Shown one piece after another: positions 8,501 to 19,022 of a stretch of 64,000 nucleotides of DNA (within the stretch, counting starts at the first letter, position 1; each line of letters begins with the position of its first letter). The notes beneath the pieces are model-generated. The model did no database searches. It saw nothing but the letters and a program-made list of their open reading frames with translations, and was not told where the DNA came from. Source of the stretch: Nonomuraea sp. SYSU D8015 (GTDB lineage: Bacteria; Actinomycetota; Actinomycetes; Streptosporangiales; Streptosporangiaceae); assembly GCF_008065375.1 (NCBI RefSeq), contig NZ_VJYI01000004.1:372001-436000 (forward strand), in the 5' to 3' direction. The position numbers were made by a program, and so were the translations under genes.

Positions 8501-9205
8501 GTGGAGATTCGCGCTGCGACCGTGCTGCCTGCCCGGCGGGAGCCGATCGAGCTGCATACGGGCGACGGCCTGACCCTCGTCGGCGAGCTGGCCTTGCCGC
8601 TCGACCGTCCCCCCGTGGCGACGCTGGTGACCCTGCATCCCCTGCCCACCCACGGCGGCTTCATGGACAGCCACGTCTACAAGAAGGCCGCCAACCGCCT
8701 GCCCGCCCTCGCCGACCTGGCCGTGCTGCGCTTCAACACCCGGGGCACGTCGTCGGAGCGGGGCACCTCGGAGGGCACGTTCGACGGCGGCGAGGGCGAG
8801 CGGTACGACGTCGCGGCCGCGCTGGAGTACGCCGAATACCACGACCTGCCGCGCGTCTGGGTGGTCGGCTGGTCGTTCGGCACCGAGCTGACGCTCAAGT
8901 GGGCCCACGACCCGCTGGTCGAGGGCGCGATCCTGCTCTCGCCGCCGCTGCACAGGGCGACGGACGACGACCTCGACGCGTGGGCGCGGTTCGGGCGGCC
9001 GCTCGTGGCGCTGGTGCCGGAGTTCGACGACTACCTGCGGCCGGAGGAGGCCCGCCGGCGCTTCGCCCGGGTGCCGCAGGCGGAGGTCATCGGGGTGAAC
9101 GGCGCCAAGCACCTGTGGGTGGGGGAGCCGTACGTGCGCATCGCGCTCGACGAGATCGTCAAGCGGGTCAATCCGGCCGCGTGGCCGCTGCCGACGGAGA
9201 CCTGA
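8501..9205 (+). CDS. Alpha/beta hydrolase
   Basis: Cytoplasmic serine hydrolase, 234 residues. It has the nucleophile elbow GWSFG, an oxyanion region LVTLHPLPTHGG and a C-terminal His in GAKHLWVGE; the pattern is close to the dienelactone-hydrolase-like CocE/KANL group. The start is the GTG at 8501, with GAGAGGA about 6 bp upstream; the TTG at 8486 overlaps the previous stop and is less likely. It forms an operon with the zinc-ribbon gene. Substrate unknown. Confidence 0.82.
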   Translation: MEIRAATVLPARREPIELHTGDGLTLVGELALPLDRPPVATLVTLHPLPTHGGFMDSHVYKKAANRLPALADLAVLRFNTRGTSSERGTSEGTFDGGEGERYDVAAALEYAEYHDLPRVWVVGWSFGTELTLKWAHDPLVEGAILLSPPLHRATDDDLDAWARFGRPLVALVPEFDDYLRPEEARRRFARVPQAEVIGVNGAKHLWVGEPYVRIALDEIVKRVNPAAWPLPTET

Positions 9206-9379
9206 CGGATACCTCCGCGTGAATCGGGGCGTTGAAGGAAATCTTTGAGCAGAATGAGCAGAAGTCTGGACCTGACCCCTGACACAGAGTGAGAATCCGA
9301 TCGTCAACCGAAGATCGTGGAGACGCCGGGCGGTCCTCCGTCCCGCGCGTAACCTCAGCTCAACCGTCGGCGAGGAAAG

Positions 9380-12300
9380 ATGCGGGTTGTGCGTGTACTG
9401 GGTGCGGCGGCGCTGGCGCTCCCGATCCTGACGATCCCTACGACCCCGGCCGCCGTCGCGGAACCCCCGACGGTGGGGGCCGCACCGGAGAAACCCCCGG
9501 CGGTGGCGGCCGCACCGGAGAAACCCACGAAGCCCGAGCAGGACGCGCTCGCCCTGGCCAAGCGCGAGCAGCGGCCCGTCGAGGTCGAGTCGATGCGGAG
9601 CGAGACCCGGCAGGTCTTCGTCAAGCCCGACGGCACCTACACGATGGAGCAGCACGTCCGCCCGGTACGCGTCCGCAAGGACGGCCGATGGGTCCCCGTG
9701 GACACCACGCTCCGCCTGCGCCCGGACGGCGCGGTCGAGCCCGTCGCCACGGCGGCGGGGCTGACGTTCTCCGGCGGCGGCGACGCCCCGCTGGCCCGCC
9801 TGTCGCGCGGCGCCAAGGCCCTGGAGCTGGGCTGGACGGGCGCACTGCCCAAGCCGGTGCTCAACGGCGACACCGCGACCTACCCCGAGGTCATGCCGGG
9901 CGTGGACCTCCAGGTCACCGCCGACGTGGACGGCTTCTCCCACGTCCTGGTGGTCAAGTCGCGGGCCGCCGCGGCGGGCCTGACCGAGCTGACCTACCCG
10001 CTCGCCACCCGGGGGCTGTCGGTGAAGACGGACAAGGCCGGCAACCTGGAGGCCGTCGACGAGAGCGGAGGAACGCTCTTCATCGCGCCCACCCCGAAGA
10101 TGTGGGACTCCGAGGGCATCACCAGCCCGAAGGCGCTCAGGGAAGGCCGCTCACCGGAGGCCCGCGAATCCGCGATGGGCGTGGAGCTCGCGGGCAGGCA
10201 CCTGCGGCTCAAGCCGGACCGGAAGATGCTGGCCGACCCTGAGACGAAGTTCCCCGTCTATCTGGACCCGTACTTCTCGGCCTCGCGTGCCGCGTGGACG
10301 GCGATCTGGAAGAACTGGCCCAACTCCAACTACCTCAACTCCAGCGACGTCGCCCGCGTCGGCAAAATCAGCTCAACCCAGACGAACCGCTCGTTCTTCC
10401 AGATGGGCACCGGCTCGGCCATCCACGGCAAACAGATCATCAAGGCGACGCTGCGCACGTACGAGACGTGGTCGTACTCGTGCGACGCCCGCAAGGTGGA
10501 GGCCTGGGGGACCAGCGCGATCAACAAGAGCACCACCTGGAGCAATCCGCCGTCGAAGACCAGGTTGCTCTCCACGGTGAACGTGGCCAAGGGCTACAGC
10601 TCGTCCTGCCTGCCCGGCGGCGTGGAGTTCGACGTCACGTCGTGGGCCGCCGACGCCGCCGCCAAGAAATGGCCGACCATGACCATCGGCCTCTACGCCA
10701 CCAGCGAGACCGACCTCTGGGCCTGGAAGAAGTTCAGGAACAACCCGAGCGTGGTCATCGAGTACAACTCCATCCCCACCGCGCCCCTCGCCGCCGACGC
10801 GTGGTCCGACCCGGGCGGCGCCTGCGCCTCCGGCGACACGCGGCCGATCATCAGCAGCACCACGCCGAAGGTGTGGGCCAGGCTGAAGGACGCCGACAAC
10901 TCGGTCAAGGGCCGGTTCGAGTGGTGGTCGGCCGCCGGGGTGAAGCTGGGCGAGTACGTCACCGCCCTGGGGTCGAGCGGCACCGCGTTCTCCGCGGCCA
11001 TCCCGGCGGGCGCGTACGCCGACGGCGCGCTGATCCGCTGGCGGGTGCGGGCCGAGGACGGCAGGGCCAGCAGCGCGTGGAGCCCCTGGTGCGAGGCGAC
11101 CGTGGACGCCACCGCCCCCGGCAGGGAGCCGGAGGTCGGCTCGCCCCAGTTCGCGGAGAACGCCTGGAGCGACGGCGTGGGCCTGGCGGGCTCGTTCACG
11201 TTCGCCCCCAACGGCGTCACCGACGTGGCCGCCTACCTCTACGGGCTCGACACGACGCCCGCCACCGAGGTCGCACCCGGCCCCGACGGCACCGCGACCG
11301 TCCAGCTCACGCCGCGCCACGACGGTCCCAACGTCCTGTCGGTACGCAGCAAGGACCGCGCCGGCCAGCTCGGCCCCATCCGCACCTACGTCTTCAACGT
11401 CAACGCCGGCCGGCCCGCGAGCGGCCACTGGACGCTGGACGAGGGCCAGGGCACCGTGGCCGCCGACACCGCGAACGCCCACCCCGCCACGCTGCACGGA
11501 GCCACGTGGACGACGGGCAAGACCGGCGGGGCACTGCGACTGGCCAACGCCCACGCCCAGACCTCCGGCCCCGTCGTGGACACCACCCGCAACTTCACCG
11601 TCACCGCCTGGGCCCGCCTGACCGCCACCACCGGCACGGCCACCCTCGTCACCCAGGAGGGCGCCAGGACGGGGGCGTTCGCGCTGCAATACTCCAAGCC
11701 CGACAACCGCTGGGCCCTGACCCGCACCGGCGCCGACGCGGACGCTGCCACGTCCGCGCGCGCCCTGTCGGCCGCCGCGCCGCGCCTGAACGAATGGACC
11801 CACCTCACAGGCGTGTACGACGCGGCGGCCGGCACCCTCTCCCTCTACGTCAACGGCCACCTGGAGTCCACGGTGGCCTTCACCCAGCCGTGGAACGCCA
11901 CCGGCCCTCTGACGATCGGCCGCGGCAAGGTCGCGGGCGCGGCGGCCGAGTTCTGGACGGGTGACGTCGACGACGTGCGCGTCTACGGCCGGGCCATGTT
12001 CGCCGACGAGGTCGCCGACCTGGTCAACAGCGCGGCCACGCTGGTCGGCCACTGGACGCTGGACGAGGAGTCCGGCACCACCGCCGCCGACTCATCCGGC
12101 CGGGCCACGGCCGCCACGCTCGCCGGCGCCGCCTCCTGGACACCGGGCTGGCTGGAGGGCGCGCTCGCGCTCGACGGCGCCAGCGGCGCCGCCCAGACCC
12201 CCAAGCCGGCCGTGTCCACGGCCACCGGCTTCACGGTCGCCCTCTGGACCCAGCTCGACTACCTGCCGACGGCCGACACCGCCGCGGTGGCCCAGGTCGG

Positions 12301-12679
12301 CAGCAGGGCCGCCGGGTTCCAGCTCGGCTTCGACAAGGCCCAGCAGAGGTGGGTGTTCGGGATGGCCGCCGACGACACCGACGCGGCCACTCTCGTACGG
12401 ACCCGCTCCGACGCCATCCCGAACCCGCTCGAATGGACTCACCTGGCCGGCGTGTACGACCCCCTCGCCGGCCAGCTCCGCATCTACGTCAACGGCCGCC
12501 TGTCCACCACCACCGTCACCGACCACGTCAGCAAATGGAGCGCGGGAGGCCCGCTTCACCTAGGCCGCACCAAAACCGCGGGCGCCCTCACCGGCTACTG
12601 GCCGGGGACCGTCGACGACGTCCGCACGTACGACGGCGTCCTGAGCGCCGAGCAGATCGCACAGCTAGCAGCCCAGTAA
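9380..12679 (+). CDS. Large secreted protein with DNRLRE and two LamG-like domains
   Basis: A 1099-residue exported protein. Residues 1-27 form a signal peptide (VLGAAALALPILTIPTTPAA). Residues of about 30-290 are a conserved N-terminal region. Around 295-450 lies a DNRLRE-like domain (DPYFSASRAAWTAIWKNW onward). A fibronectin-like stretch follows, and then two tandem LamG/concanavalin jellyroll domains from about 680 and 890. Each LamG copy starts with the same GHWTLDE motif and ends with a DDVRVYGR- or DDVRTYDG-type strand. The start has a good site (GAGGAAAG). It is 33 bp upstream of the RHS gene, and such LamG plus RHS pairs recur in actinobacteria. Likely a surface or carbohydrate-binding partner (inference). 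Confidence 0.85.
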   Translation: MRVVRVLGAAALALPILTIPTTPAAVAEPPTVGAAPEKPPAVAAAPEKPTKPEQDALALAKREQRPVEVESMRSETRQVFVKPDGTYTMEQHVRPVRVRKDGRWVPVDTTLRLRPDGAVEPVATAAGLTFSGGGDAPLARLSRGAKALELGWTGALPKPVLNGDTATYPEVMPGVDLQVTADVDGFSHVLVVKSRAAAAGLTELTYPLATRGLSVKTDKAGNLEAVDESGGTLFIAPTPKMWDSEGITSPKALREGRSPEARESAMGVELAGRHLRLKPDRKMLADPETKFPVYLDPYFSASRAAWTAIWKNWPNSNYLNSSDVARVGKISSTQTNRSFFQMGTGSAIHGKQIIKATLRTYETWSYSCDARKVEAWGTSAINKSTTWSNPPSKTRLLSTVNVAKGYSSSCLPGGVEFDVTSWAADAAAKKWPTMTIGLYATSETDLWAWKKFRNNPSVVIEYNSIPTAPLAADAWSDPGGACASGDTRPIISSTTPKVWARLKDADNSVKGRFEWWSAAGVKLGEYVTALGSSGTAFSAAIPAGAYADGALIRWRVRAEDGRASSAWSPWCEATVDATAPGREPEVGSPQFAENAWSDGVGLAGSFTFAPNGVTDVAAYLYGLDTTPATEVAPGPDGTATVQLTPRHDGPNVLSVRSKDRAGQLGPIRTYVFNVNAGRPASGHWTLDEGQGTVAADTANAHPATLHGATWTTGKTGGALRLANAHAQTSGPVVDTTRNFTVTAWARLTATTGTATLVTQEGARTGAFALQYSKPDNRWALTRTGADADAATSARALSAAAPRLNEWTHLTGVYDAAAGTLSLYVNGHLESTVAFTQPWNATGPLTIGRGKVAGAAAEFWTGDVDDVRVYGRAMFADEVADLVNSAATLVGHWTLDEESGTTAADSSGRATAATLAGAASWTPGWLEGALALDGASGAAQTPKPAVSTATGFTVALWTQLDYLPTADTAAVAQVGSRAAGFQLGFDKAQQRWVFGMAADDTDAATLVRTRSDAIPNPLEWTHLAGVYDPLAGQLRIYVNGRLSTTTVTDHVSKWSAGGPLHLGRTKTAGALTGYWPGTVDDVRTYDGVLSAEQIAQLAAQ

Positions 12680-12712
12680 TTCCTGACCAGCACCCCCGAC
12701 TGGGAGAGGTTC

Positions 12713-15700
12713 ATGGACCTGCCGGACGAGTTAGACCTGCCCGAATCCCGCTGGAATCGTTTTCAGCCACCCGACGAACCCCCCGACCTCCCCGACCCGT
12801 CCTGGAACGACCCGCTCCCTCCCAAACCCGAATCCCCCTGGCCCCGGCGGCTGGCGACGGCGCTGTCGATCGTCCTCGTCGTGCCCATGGTGTACGCCAT
12901 GCCCGCCTACGCGGCCCCGCGCCCCGCACCGGCCGTGCAGAAGGAAACGCCGGTGACGGGCGGGAAGGTCCCCGTCAAGCCGCCGCTGGCGGATCCCGCC
13001 GCCAAGCAGGCGTGGAAGGCGGCGCCGGCCGTCACCTGGCCCAAGCCGCAGAAGGCGGAGCTGGGCGGCTCCGGCTCCGTGTCCACCCTGGCGGCCGGCT
13101 TTCCTGTGAAGCTGGCGCCGGGCCCGGCCAAGGCGGCGCAGGCGACGGCCCCGATCAGTGTCGAGCTGCTCGACACCGACCTGCTCGGCCTGGCCATGCG
13201 GGTCATGCCGGGGAAGGGCGTGGCCACGGCGGCTGAGGCCAAGCCGGCCAAAACCCGCCTGGAGGTGGACTACTCCAGCTTCCGGTACGCCTACGGCGGT
13301 GACTACGGCTCCCGGCTGCGCATGGTGAAGCTGGAGGAGTGCGCGCTCACCGGCGCGGCCGGCTGCGCTCAGCCGCAGCCGGTGAAGAGCGACAACAACG
13401 TCAAGAGCGGCACGGTGACCGCCGAGGTCGAGACGGGCGGCCTGTACGCGCTGACCGCGGCGCCGTCCGGCCCGTCGGGCGACCATGCCGCCACCTCTCT
13501 GGCGGCTTCGTCCGACTGGAGTGTGGGCCCTCAGTCGGGCGACTTCACCTGGGGCTATGAGCTGCGCATGCCTCCGGCGCTGGGTGGTGAGGAGCCGGGC
13601 GTGTCGCTGGGCTACTCCTCCCAGAGCGTGGACGGGCGCACCGCCTCCACCAACAACCAGGCGTCATGGGCGGGGGAGGGCTTCGAGCTGAACCCCGGCG
13701 GCTACATCGAGCGCCGTTACAAGTCCTGCATGATCGACGGCAAGAAGACCGGCGATCTGTGCTGGGACCAGGACAACGCCACCATGTCCCTGGGCGACTC
13801 GTCGGTCGAGCTGGTCAAGGACGCCACCACGAAGCAGTGGCGGCCCAAGCGGGACGACGGCACCAGGATCGAGGCGCTGACCGGCGCCACGAACGGGGAC
13901 AACAACGGCGAGTACTGGCGCGTCACCACCCCCGACGGCACCCAGTACACCTTCGGCCAGAACCGGCTGCCCGGCTGGGCGACCGGCAAGCCGGAGACCA
14001 AGTCGGTGCAGACGGTGCCGGTGTTCGGCAACAACAGCGGCGAACCCTGCTACAACGCCACCCCGGCCAACGCCTGGTGCCAGCAGGGCTACCGGTGGAA
14101 CCTCGACTACGAGGTGGACACCCACGGCAACGCCACCACCTACTGGTACGAGCGCGAGACCAACCACTACGGCCGCAACATGAAGCCGGAGCTGGGCACC
14201 GCGTACGTGCGCGGCGCGTACCTCACCCGGATCGACTACGGCTACCTGAAGAACGAGCTGTTCACCAAGGCCCCCGCGGCCCGCGTGGTCTTCGACGTCG
14301 CCGAGCGCTGTCTGCCCAGCGGCACCGTGACCTGCGCCCCTGACCAGCTCAAGAAGGAGACCGCGAGTCACTGGCCGGACGTGCCGTTCGACCAGATCTG
14401 CGACGCGGGCGTGAAGTGCACCGACCGCCTGGCTCCGACGTTCTTCACCCGCAAGCGCCTGGCCAAGGTCACCACTCAGATCCTCAACACCGACACCGCC
14501 AAATGTTCGGGTGCGCAGTACTGCGCGGTGGACTCGTGGGCGCTGGCGCACCAGTTCCCCGCTTCGGGTGACGGCATGAGCCCGGCGCTGTGGCTGGCCT
14601 CGATTCAGCAGACCGGTCACGTGGGCGGCACGATCACGCTGCCCCCGGTGAAGTTCACCGGCGTGCAGCTGCCCAACCGGGTGGACGCCCTTGAGGGGCG
14701 TGCCCCGCTGGTCAAGTGGCGGGTGCAGGCGATCAACAACGAGTCCGGCGGTGAGCTGCGGATCAACTACTCGGCGGCCGACTGCAAGCCGGGCGACGTC
14801 CCCACGGCCGACAAGAACACCAGGCGCTGCTTCCCGCAGCGCTGGGCCCCGCCGAACGAGGCCGAGGTCACCGACTGGTTCCACAAGTACCTGGTCACCC
14901 AGACCATCGAGGTGGACCGGGTCGCCGGCTCCCCGAACGTGGTCACCGACTACGAGTACCTGGATGGCGCCGGCTGGCACTACGCCGACAACATCCTGGT
15001 CAAGCCCGAGCACCGCACCTGGGCCGACTACCGCGGCTACGGCCGGGTTCGCGTCCGCGAGGGCGACGGGCAGGACGGCAAACGCACGCTGACGGAGTTC
15101 CGGTTCTTCCGCGGCATGCACGGCGACAAGCTGGCCGACGGCTCCAAGCGCAGCGCGCAGGTGGAGGACTCCGAGGGCGTCAAGCTGGACGACCTCGACC
15201 AACTGGCCGGGTTCGAGCGGGAGGAGATCCTCTTCGACGGTGACGGCGGTGCGGTCCTGACCGCGACCGCGCAGGAGCCGTGGTCGGTCAAGACGGCCGA
15301 GTCCACGCAGGGCGGCGTCACCAAGGCCGCGCACGTGGTCCAGCCCAAGTCCATGGTCACCCGCACCGCGCTGGCCGGGGGCGAGTGGCGGCGTACCGGC
15401 GAAGAGCGCGCGTACGACGCCAAGGGCCTGCTCCTCCAGGTCCACGAGAAGGGCGACCTGGCCAGCGCCGATGACGACGAGTGCGTCCGCTACAGCTACG
15501 CCCGCAATGACACCTCCTGGATGCTCGACTACCCCAGCAGGGTCCAGAAGGTCGCCGCCGGCTGCGGCACCGCGGTCTCCACGCTGGCCGCCGGTGAGGT
15601 GATCTCGGACGAGAAGATCCAGTACGACGGCCAGGCGAACGGCCAGCCCCCGACCAAGGGCGACGTGACCGCGGTCCAGGAGCTCGTCTCGGCGGACGGC

Positions 15701-18700
15701 GCGACGATCACCGACAGGACCCACACCTACGACGCCTACGGCCGGGAGACCAGCGAGACCGACCCGGTCGGCACCAAGTCCGTCACCACCTACAGCCCGG
15801 CCGCCGGCGCCCCGGCGACGGAGACCACGGAGACGAACCAGCTCGGCCACGTCGAGCGCACCCTGCTCGAACCGGCCTGGGGCGAGCCCATCGCCGAGAT
15901 CGACGCCAACAACCGCCGCGTCGACATGGAGTACGACGCGCTCGGCCGCCTGATCAAGGTCTGGCAGCCCGACCGCAGCAAGGCGGCCGGGCAGTCGCCC
16001 AGCACCGAGTATTCCTACACCGTCCGTACCGACGGCCCCAGCGTCGTCACCACCAAGACGTTGAACGCGGACGGCGGCTACACCACCAGCCACGAGCTGT
16101 ACGACGGCCTGATGCGCGAGCGCCAGACCCAGGAACCCGCGCCCAGGGACGATCAGACGACCGATCCCGCCCTGCGTGACGGCCGCACGATCACCGACAC
16201 CTTCCACAACTCCCAGGGCGAGGAGTACAAGGCCAACACCGGCTACTTCGCCACGGGCACACCGTCCACCGAGCTGCTGGCGGTGGCCGACGCCGCCGTC
16301 CCCAACCAGGTCGTGTCGTTGTTCGACGGCGCGGGTGAGGTCAACGCCCAGATCCTCAAGGTGAAGGGCGTGGAGAAGTACCGGGTGACGGCCAAGGAGG
16401 AGGGCGACCGGGTCCACGTCACACCGCCGCCGGGCGGTACGGCGACGACCAGGATCGGTGACGCGCAGGACCGGCTGATCGAGCTGCGCCAGTACAAGGG
16501 CGCCACCCCGACCGGCGAGTACGAGTCCACCAAGTACACCTACGACCACGCAGGGCGCCTGTCCACGGTGACCGATCCGGCGGGCAACGTGTGGCGTCAC
16601 CACTACGACCTGCGCGGACGGGAGATCAAGACCGAAGACCCGGACAAGGGCGTCACGACCACCACGTACAACGACGCGGACGAGATCGTCACCACCACCG
16701 ACGCCCGCGGCAAGACCCTGTGGTACGGCTACGACGCCCTGGGTCGCAAGACGCAGATGCGCGAAGGCTCGGCGAGTGGCCCGCTGCTGGCCGAGTGGAA
16801 GTACGACGCGCTGGCCAAGGGAGAGCTCAACGCCAGCATCCGGTACGTGGACGGGCAGGCGTACACGGCCGAGATCAACGCCATCGACGCCGACTACCGC
16901 ACCCTGCGCCAGACGATCACCATCCCGGCGAGGGAGGGCAAGCTCGCCGGCTCCTACCAGCTCAACACCCGCTACACGCTCGACGACCAGGTCCAGTCCA
17001 TCAGCTTCCCGGCCGCGGGCGGGCTGGCGGCCGAGTCGGTCGTCTACACCTACGACGGGCTCAGCCAGCCGACCAAGGTCACCGGGCTGTCGGCGTACGT
17101 GAGCGCGACCCGCTACTCCAAGCTGGGCGAGACCCTCCAGTACGAGCTGGGCGAGGGCACCAAGAAGACCTGGCTCACCTACACCCACGACGAGGGCACC
17201 CGCAGGCTGACGGCGATGCGGCTGGACCGGGCAGGTGCTGCCGCCAGTGATCTGGACCTCAATTACACCTACGACGCGGTCGGCAACATCACCAAGATTG
17301 CTGACAGGGCCGCCCAGGACACGCAGTGCTTCAAGCACGACCACCTGCGCCGGCTGACCTCGGCGTGGACGGCCACCGACGACTGCGCCGGCGGGGCCCC
17401 GCAGTCCGACAAGATCGGCGGCGTGGCCCCGTACGCGGTCAGCTACGCCTATGACGTCACCGGCAACCGGACCAAGGAGACCAAGCACGCCTGGGGCGGC
17501 GCGGCCGAGACCGTGCGCGACTACACCTACCCGGCGGCGGGCGGCAAGCAGCCGCACGCGCTGCAGGCCGTCGGAGCCGACGTGTTCGCCTACGACGCTG
17601 CGGGCAACACCACCCGGCGCAAGGTCGGCACCTCCGACCAGAGCCTGGTCTGGGACGCCGAGGGCAACCTGGAGTCGGTGACCGAGGCCGGCAAGACGAC
17701 CTCGTTCATCTATGACGCGGACGGCGACCGCCTGCTCCGCAAGACCCCCACCGACGCCACCCTCTACATCGACGACATGGAACTGCGCTTCGACTATGCC
17801 AAGGACGTCGTCGAGCAGACCCGCTACTACACCATCGGCGGCGAGGCCATCGCGGTCCGCACGCCGGACAACCAGGTCTTCTTCATGGCCAACGATCACC
17901 AGGGCACCGCGCAGGCCATGGTGAACGCCGGCACCGGAGACGTGGCCATCCGCAGGCAGACCCCGTTCGGCGAGGACCGCGGGACACCACCACCCTGGTG
18001 GCCGGGACAACGCGGATTCGTCGGCGGCACCAAGGACGCGACCACCGGGCTCGTCCACCTCGGCGCCCGCGAGTACGACGCCGGGAACGGCCGCTTCCTG
18101 TCGGTCGACCCGATCATCGACGAGGGCGATCCGCAGCAGCTCAACGCCTACGCCTACGCCAACAACAGCCCGGTCACCATGAGCGACCCCGACGGGCAGC
18201 TGTTCTGGTTCGCCGTGGGCATCGCGGCCAGGCTGGCGGCGCGGGCGATCGCCCGGCGGCTGGCTCAGGCCGCGGCCAGGCGGGCGGCGCAGGCCGCGGC
18301 CAGGCGGGCGGCGCTCGCCGCGGCCAGGCGCAGGGCCGCCGAAGCGGCCAGAAAGCGTGCCCTGGAAGCGGCCAGGCGGAGAGCCGCCGAAGCGGCCAGG
18401 AAGAAGGCGGCTGAGGCGGCGAGGAAGAGAGCCGCGGAAGCGGCCAGGAAGAGGGCGGCGCAACAGGCCAGGAAGAAGGCCGCGCTGGCCAGGCAGCGGG
18501 CGGCCGCCGCGGCGGCCAGGCGACGAGCCGCAGCGGCAGCGCGCCGGGCCGCGGCGGCCAGGCGGCGAGCCGAAGCTGCGCGCAGGGCGGTGACCAGGCG
18601 TGCGAGCAGGCCCTCCAAGGCCACGGTCAGGCACCGGCCCGCCGTCCGTCCGACCAGCCGCAGGGCGGTCCAACGGCAGTCGCCGCCCAAGGCACAGCGA

Positions 18701-18964
18701 AATCCCCCGAACACCGGCCGGCCTCAGTCGCGCGGGCTGACCGACGCGCAGAGACGCTCGATCGACGAGCAGTTGGGAAGGACCCAGCCCACCGGGGCGT
18801 ACACGAGGAGCGCCCGGACCGAGACGGAAGGCATCGCGTGGCAGGGCACCGCACACGGCCCGGCCTCCAAGCCATACGTGTCGGAGGCTCCGCGTTCGAA
18901 GGGGTGGGCGCGCGTCTATCGCATCTGGGAGATCTTCAGGCCGCCGGCGGTCCCCCCCAACTAA
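12713..18964 (+). CDS. RHS/YD-repeat secreted protein with Arg/Ala-rich C-terminal tail
   Basis: A 2083-residue polymorphic-toxin-like protein. A proline-rich cytoplasmic N-terminus of about 45 residues precedes a single export helix (LATALSIVLVVPMVYAMPAYA) with an AYA-A cleavage pattern. The body holds many YD repeats (YTYDAVGN, YDALGR, YDADGDRLL). The RHS core ends in YDAGNGRFLSVDPI and AYAYANNSPVTMSDPDGQ at about residue 1825. Such proteins form a closed shell around a variable C-terminal payload. Here the payload of about 257 residues starts with a hydrophobic bit, runs through an extreme Ala/Arg/Lys region and ends with about 75 ordinary residues. I recognise no known toxin domain and no immunity gene downstream. 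Confidence 0.88.
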   Translation: MDLPDELDLPESRWNRFQPPDEPPDLPDPSWNDPLPPKPESPWPRRLATALSIVLVVPMVYAMPAYAAPRPAPAVQKETPVTGGKVPVKPPLADPAAKQAWKAAPAVTWPKPQKAELGGSGSVSTLAAGFPVKLAPGPAKAAQATAPISVELLDTDLLGLAMRVMPGKGVATAAEAKPAKTRLEVDYSSFRYAYGGDYGSRLRMVKLEECALTGAAGCAQPQPVKSDNNVKSGTVTAEVETGGLYALTAAPSGPSGDHAATSLAASSDWSVGPQSGDFTWGYELRMPPALGGEEPGVSLGYSSQSVDGRTASTNNQASWAGEGFELNPGGYIERRYKSCMIDGKKTGDLCWDQDNATMSLGDSSVELVKDATTKQWRPKRDDGTRIEALTGATNGDNNGEYWRVTTPDGTQYTFGQNRLPGWATGKPETKSVQTVPVFGNNSGEPCYNATPANAWCQQGYRWNLDYEVDTHGNATTYWYERETNHYGRNMKPELGTAYVRGAYLTRIDYGYLKNELFTKAPAARVVFDVAERCLPSGTVTCAPDQLKKETASHWPDVPFDQICDAGVKCTDRLAPTFFTRKRLAKVTTQILNTDTAKCSGAQYCAVDSWALAHQFPASGDGMSPALWLASIQQTGHVGGTITLPPVKFTGVQLPNRVDALEGRAPLVKWRVQAINNESGGELRINYSAADCKPGDVPTADKNTRRCFPQRWAPPNEAEVTDWFHKYLVTQTIEVDRVAGSPNVVTDYEYLDGAGWHYADNILVKPEHRTWADYRGYGRVRVREGDGQDGKRTLTEFRFFRGMHGDKLADGSKRSAQVEDSEGVKLDDLDQLAGFEREEILFDGDGGAVLTATAQEPWSVKTAESTQGGVTKAAHVVQPKSMVTRTALAGGEWRRTGEERAYDAKGLLLQVHEKGDLASADDDECVRYSYARNDTSWMLDYPSRVQKVAAGCGTAVSTLAAGEVISDEKIQYDGQANGQPPTKGDVTAVQELVSADGATITDRTHTYDAYGRETSETDPVGTKSVTTYSPAAGAPATETTETNQLGHVERTLLEPAWGEPIAEIDANNRRVDMEYDALGRLIKVWQPDRSKAAGQSPSTEYSYTVRTDGPSVVTTKTLNADGGYTTSHELYDGLMRERQTQEPAPRDDQTTDPALRDGRTITDTFHNSQGEEYKANTGYFATGTPSTELLAVADAAVPNQVVSLFDGAGEVNAQILKVKGVEKYRVTAKEEGDRVHVTPPPGGTATTRIGDAQDRLIELRQYKGATPTGEYESTKYTYDHAGRLSTVTDPAGNVWRHHYDLRGREIKTEDPDKGVTTTTYNDADEIVTTTDARGKTLWYGYDALGRKTQMREGSASGPLLAEWKYDALAKGELNASIRYVDGQAYTAEINAIDADYRTLRQTITIPAREGKLAGSYQLNTRYTLDDQVQSISFPAAGGLAAESVVYTYDGLSQPTKVTGLSAYVSATRYSKLGETLQYELGEGTKKTWLTYTHDEGTRRLTAMRLDRAGAAASDLDLNYTYDAVGNITKIADRAAQDTQCFKHDHLRRLTSAWTATDDCAGGAPQSDKIGGVAPYAVSYAYDVTGNRTKETKHAWGGAAETVRDYTYPAAGGKQPHALQAVGADVFAYDAAGNTTRRKVGTSDQSLVWDAEGNLESVTEAGKTTSFIYDADGDRLLRKTPTDATLYIDDMELRFDYAKDVVEQTRYYTIGGEAIAVRTPDNQVFFMANDHQGTAQAMVNAGTGDVAIRRQTPFGEDRGTPPPWWPGQRGFVGGTKDATTGLVHLGAREYDAGNGRFLSVDPIIDEGDPQQLNAYAYANNSPVTMSDPDGQLFWFAVGIAARLAARAIARRLAQAAARRAAQAAARRAALAAARRRAAEAARKRALEAARRRAAEAARKKAAEAARKRAAEAARKRAAQQARKKAALARQRAAAAAARRRAAAAARRAAAARRRAEAARRAVTRRASRPSKATVRHRPAVRPTSRRAVQRQSPPKAQRNPPNTGRPQSRGLTDAQRRSIDEQLGRTQPTGAYTRSARTETEGIAWQGTAHGPASKPYVSEAPRSKGWARVYRIWEIFRPPAVPPN
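18218..18590 (+). repeat. Degenerate Ala/Arg/Lys-coding repeat in the RHS tail
   Basis: DNA built from variants of GCGGCCAGGCGG, encoding alternating AARR/AARK units for about 125 residues. The predicted segment is very basic and helical. It separates the RHS core from the C-terminal tip. Confidence 0.75.
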
Positions 18965-19022
18965 CACCCATGCCGTGTGGTCAAGCGTGATACGGCGTAG
19001 TCAAGGTTAGTCGAAAGAGAAA

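Noticed and set aside
13664..18967. A 1767-codon open frame antisense to the RHS gene
   Set aside because: Composition is Arg/Gly/Val-rich without domains; it mirrors codon bias of the real plus-strand gene, as expected at about 70% GC.
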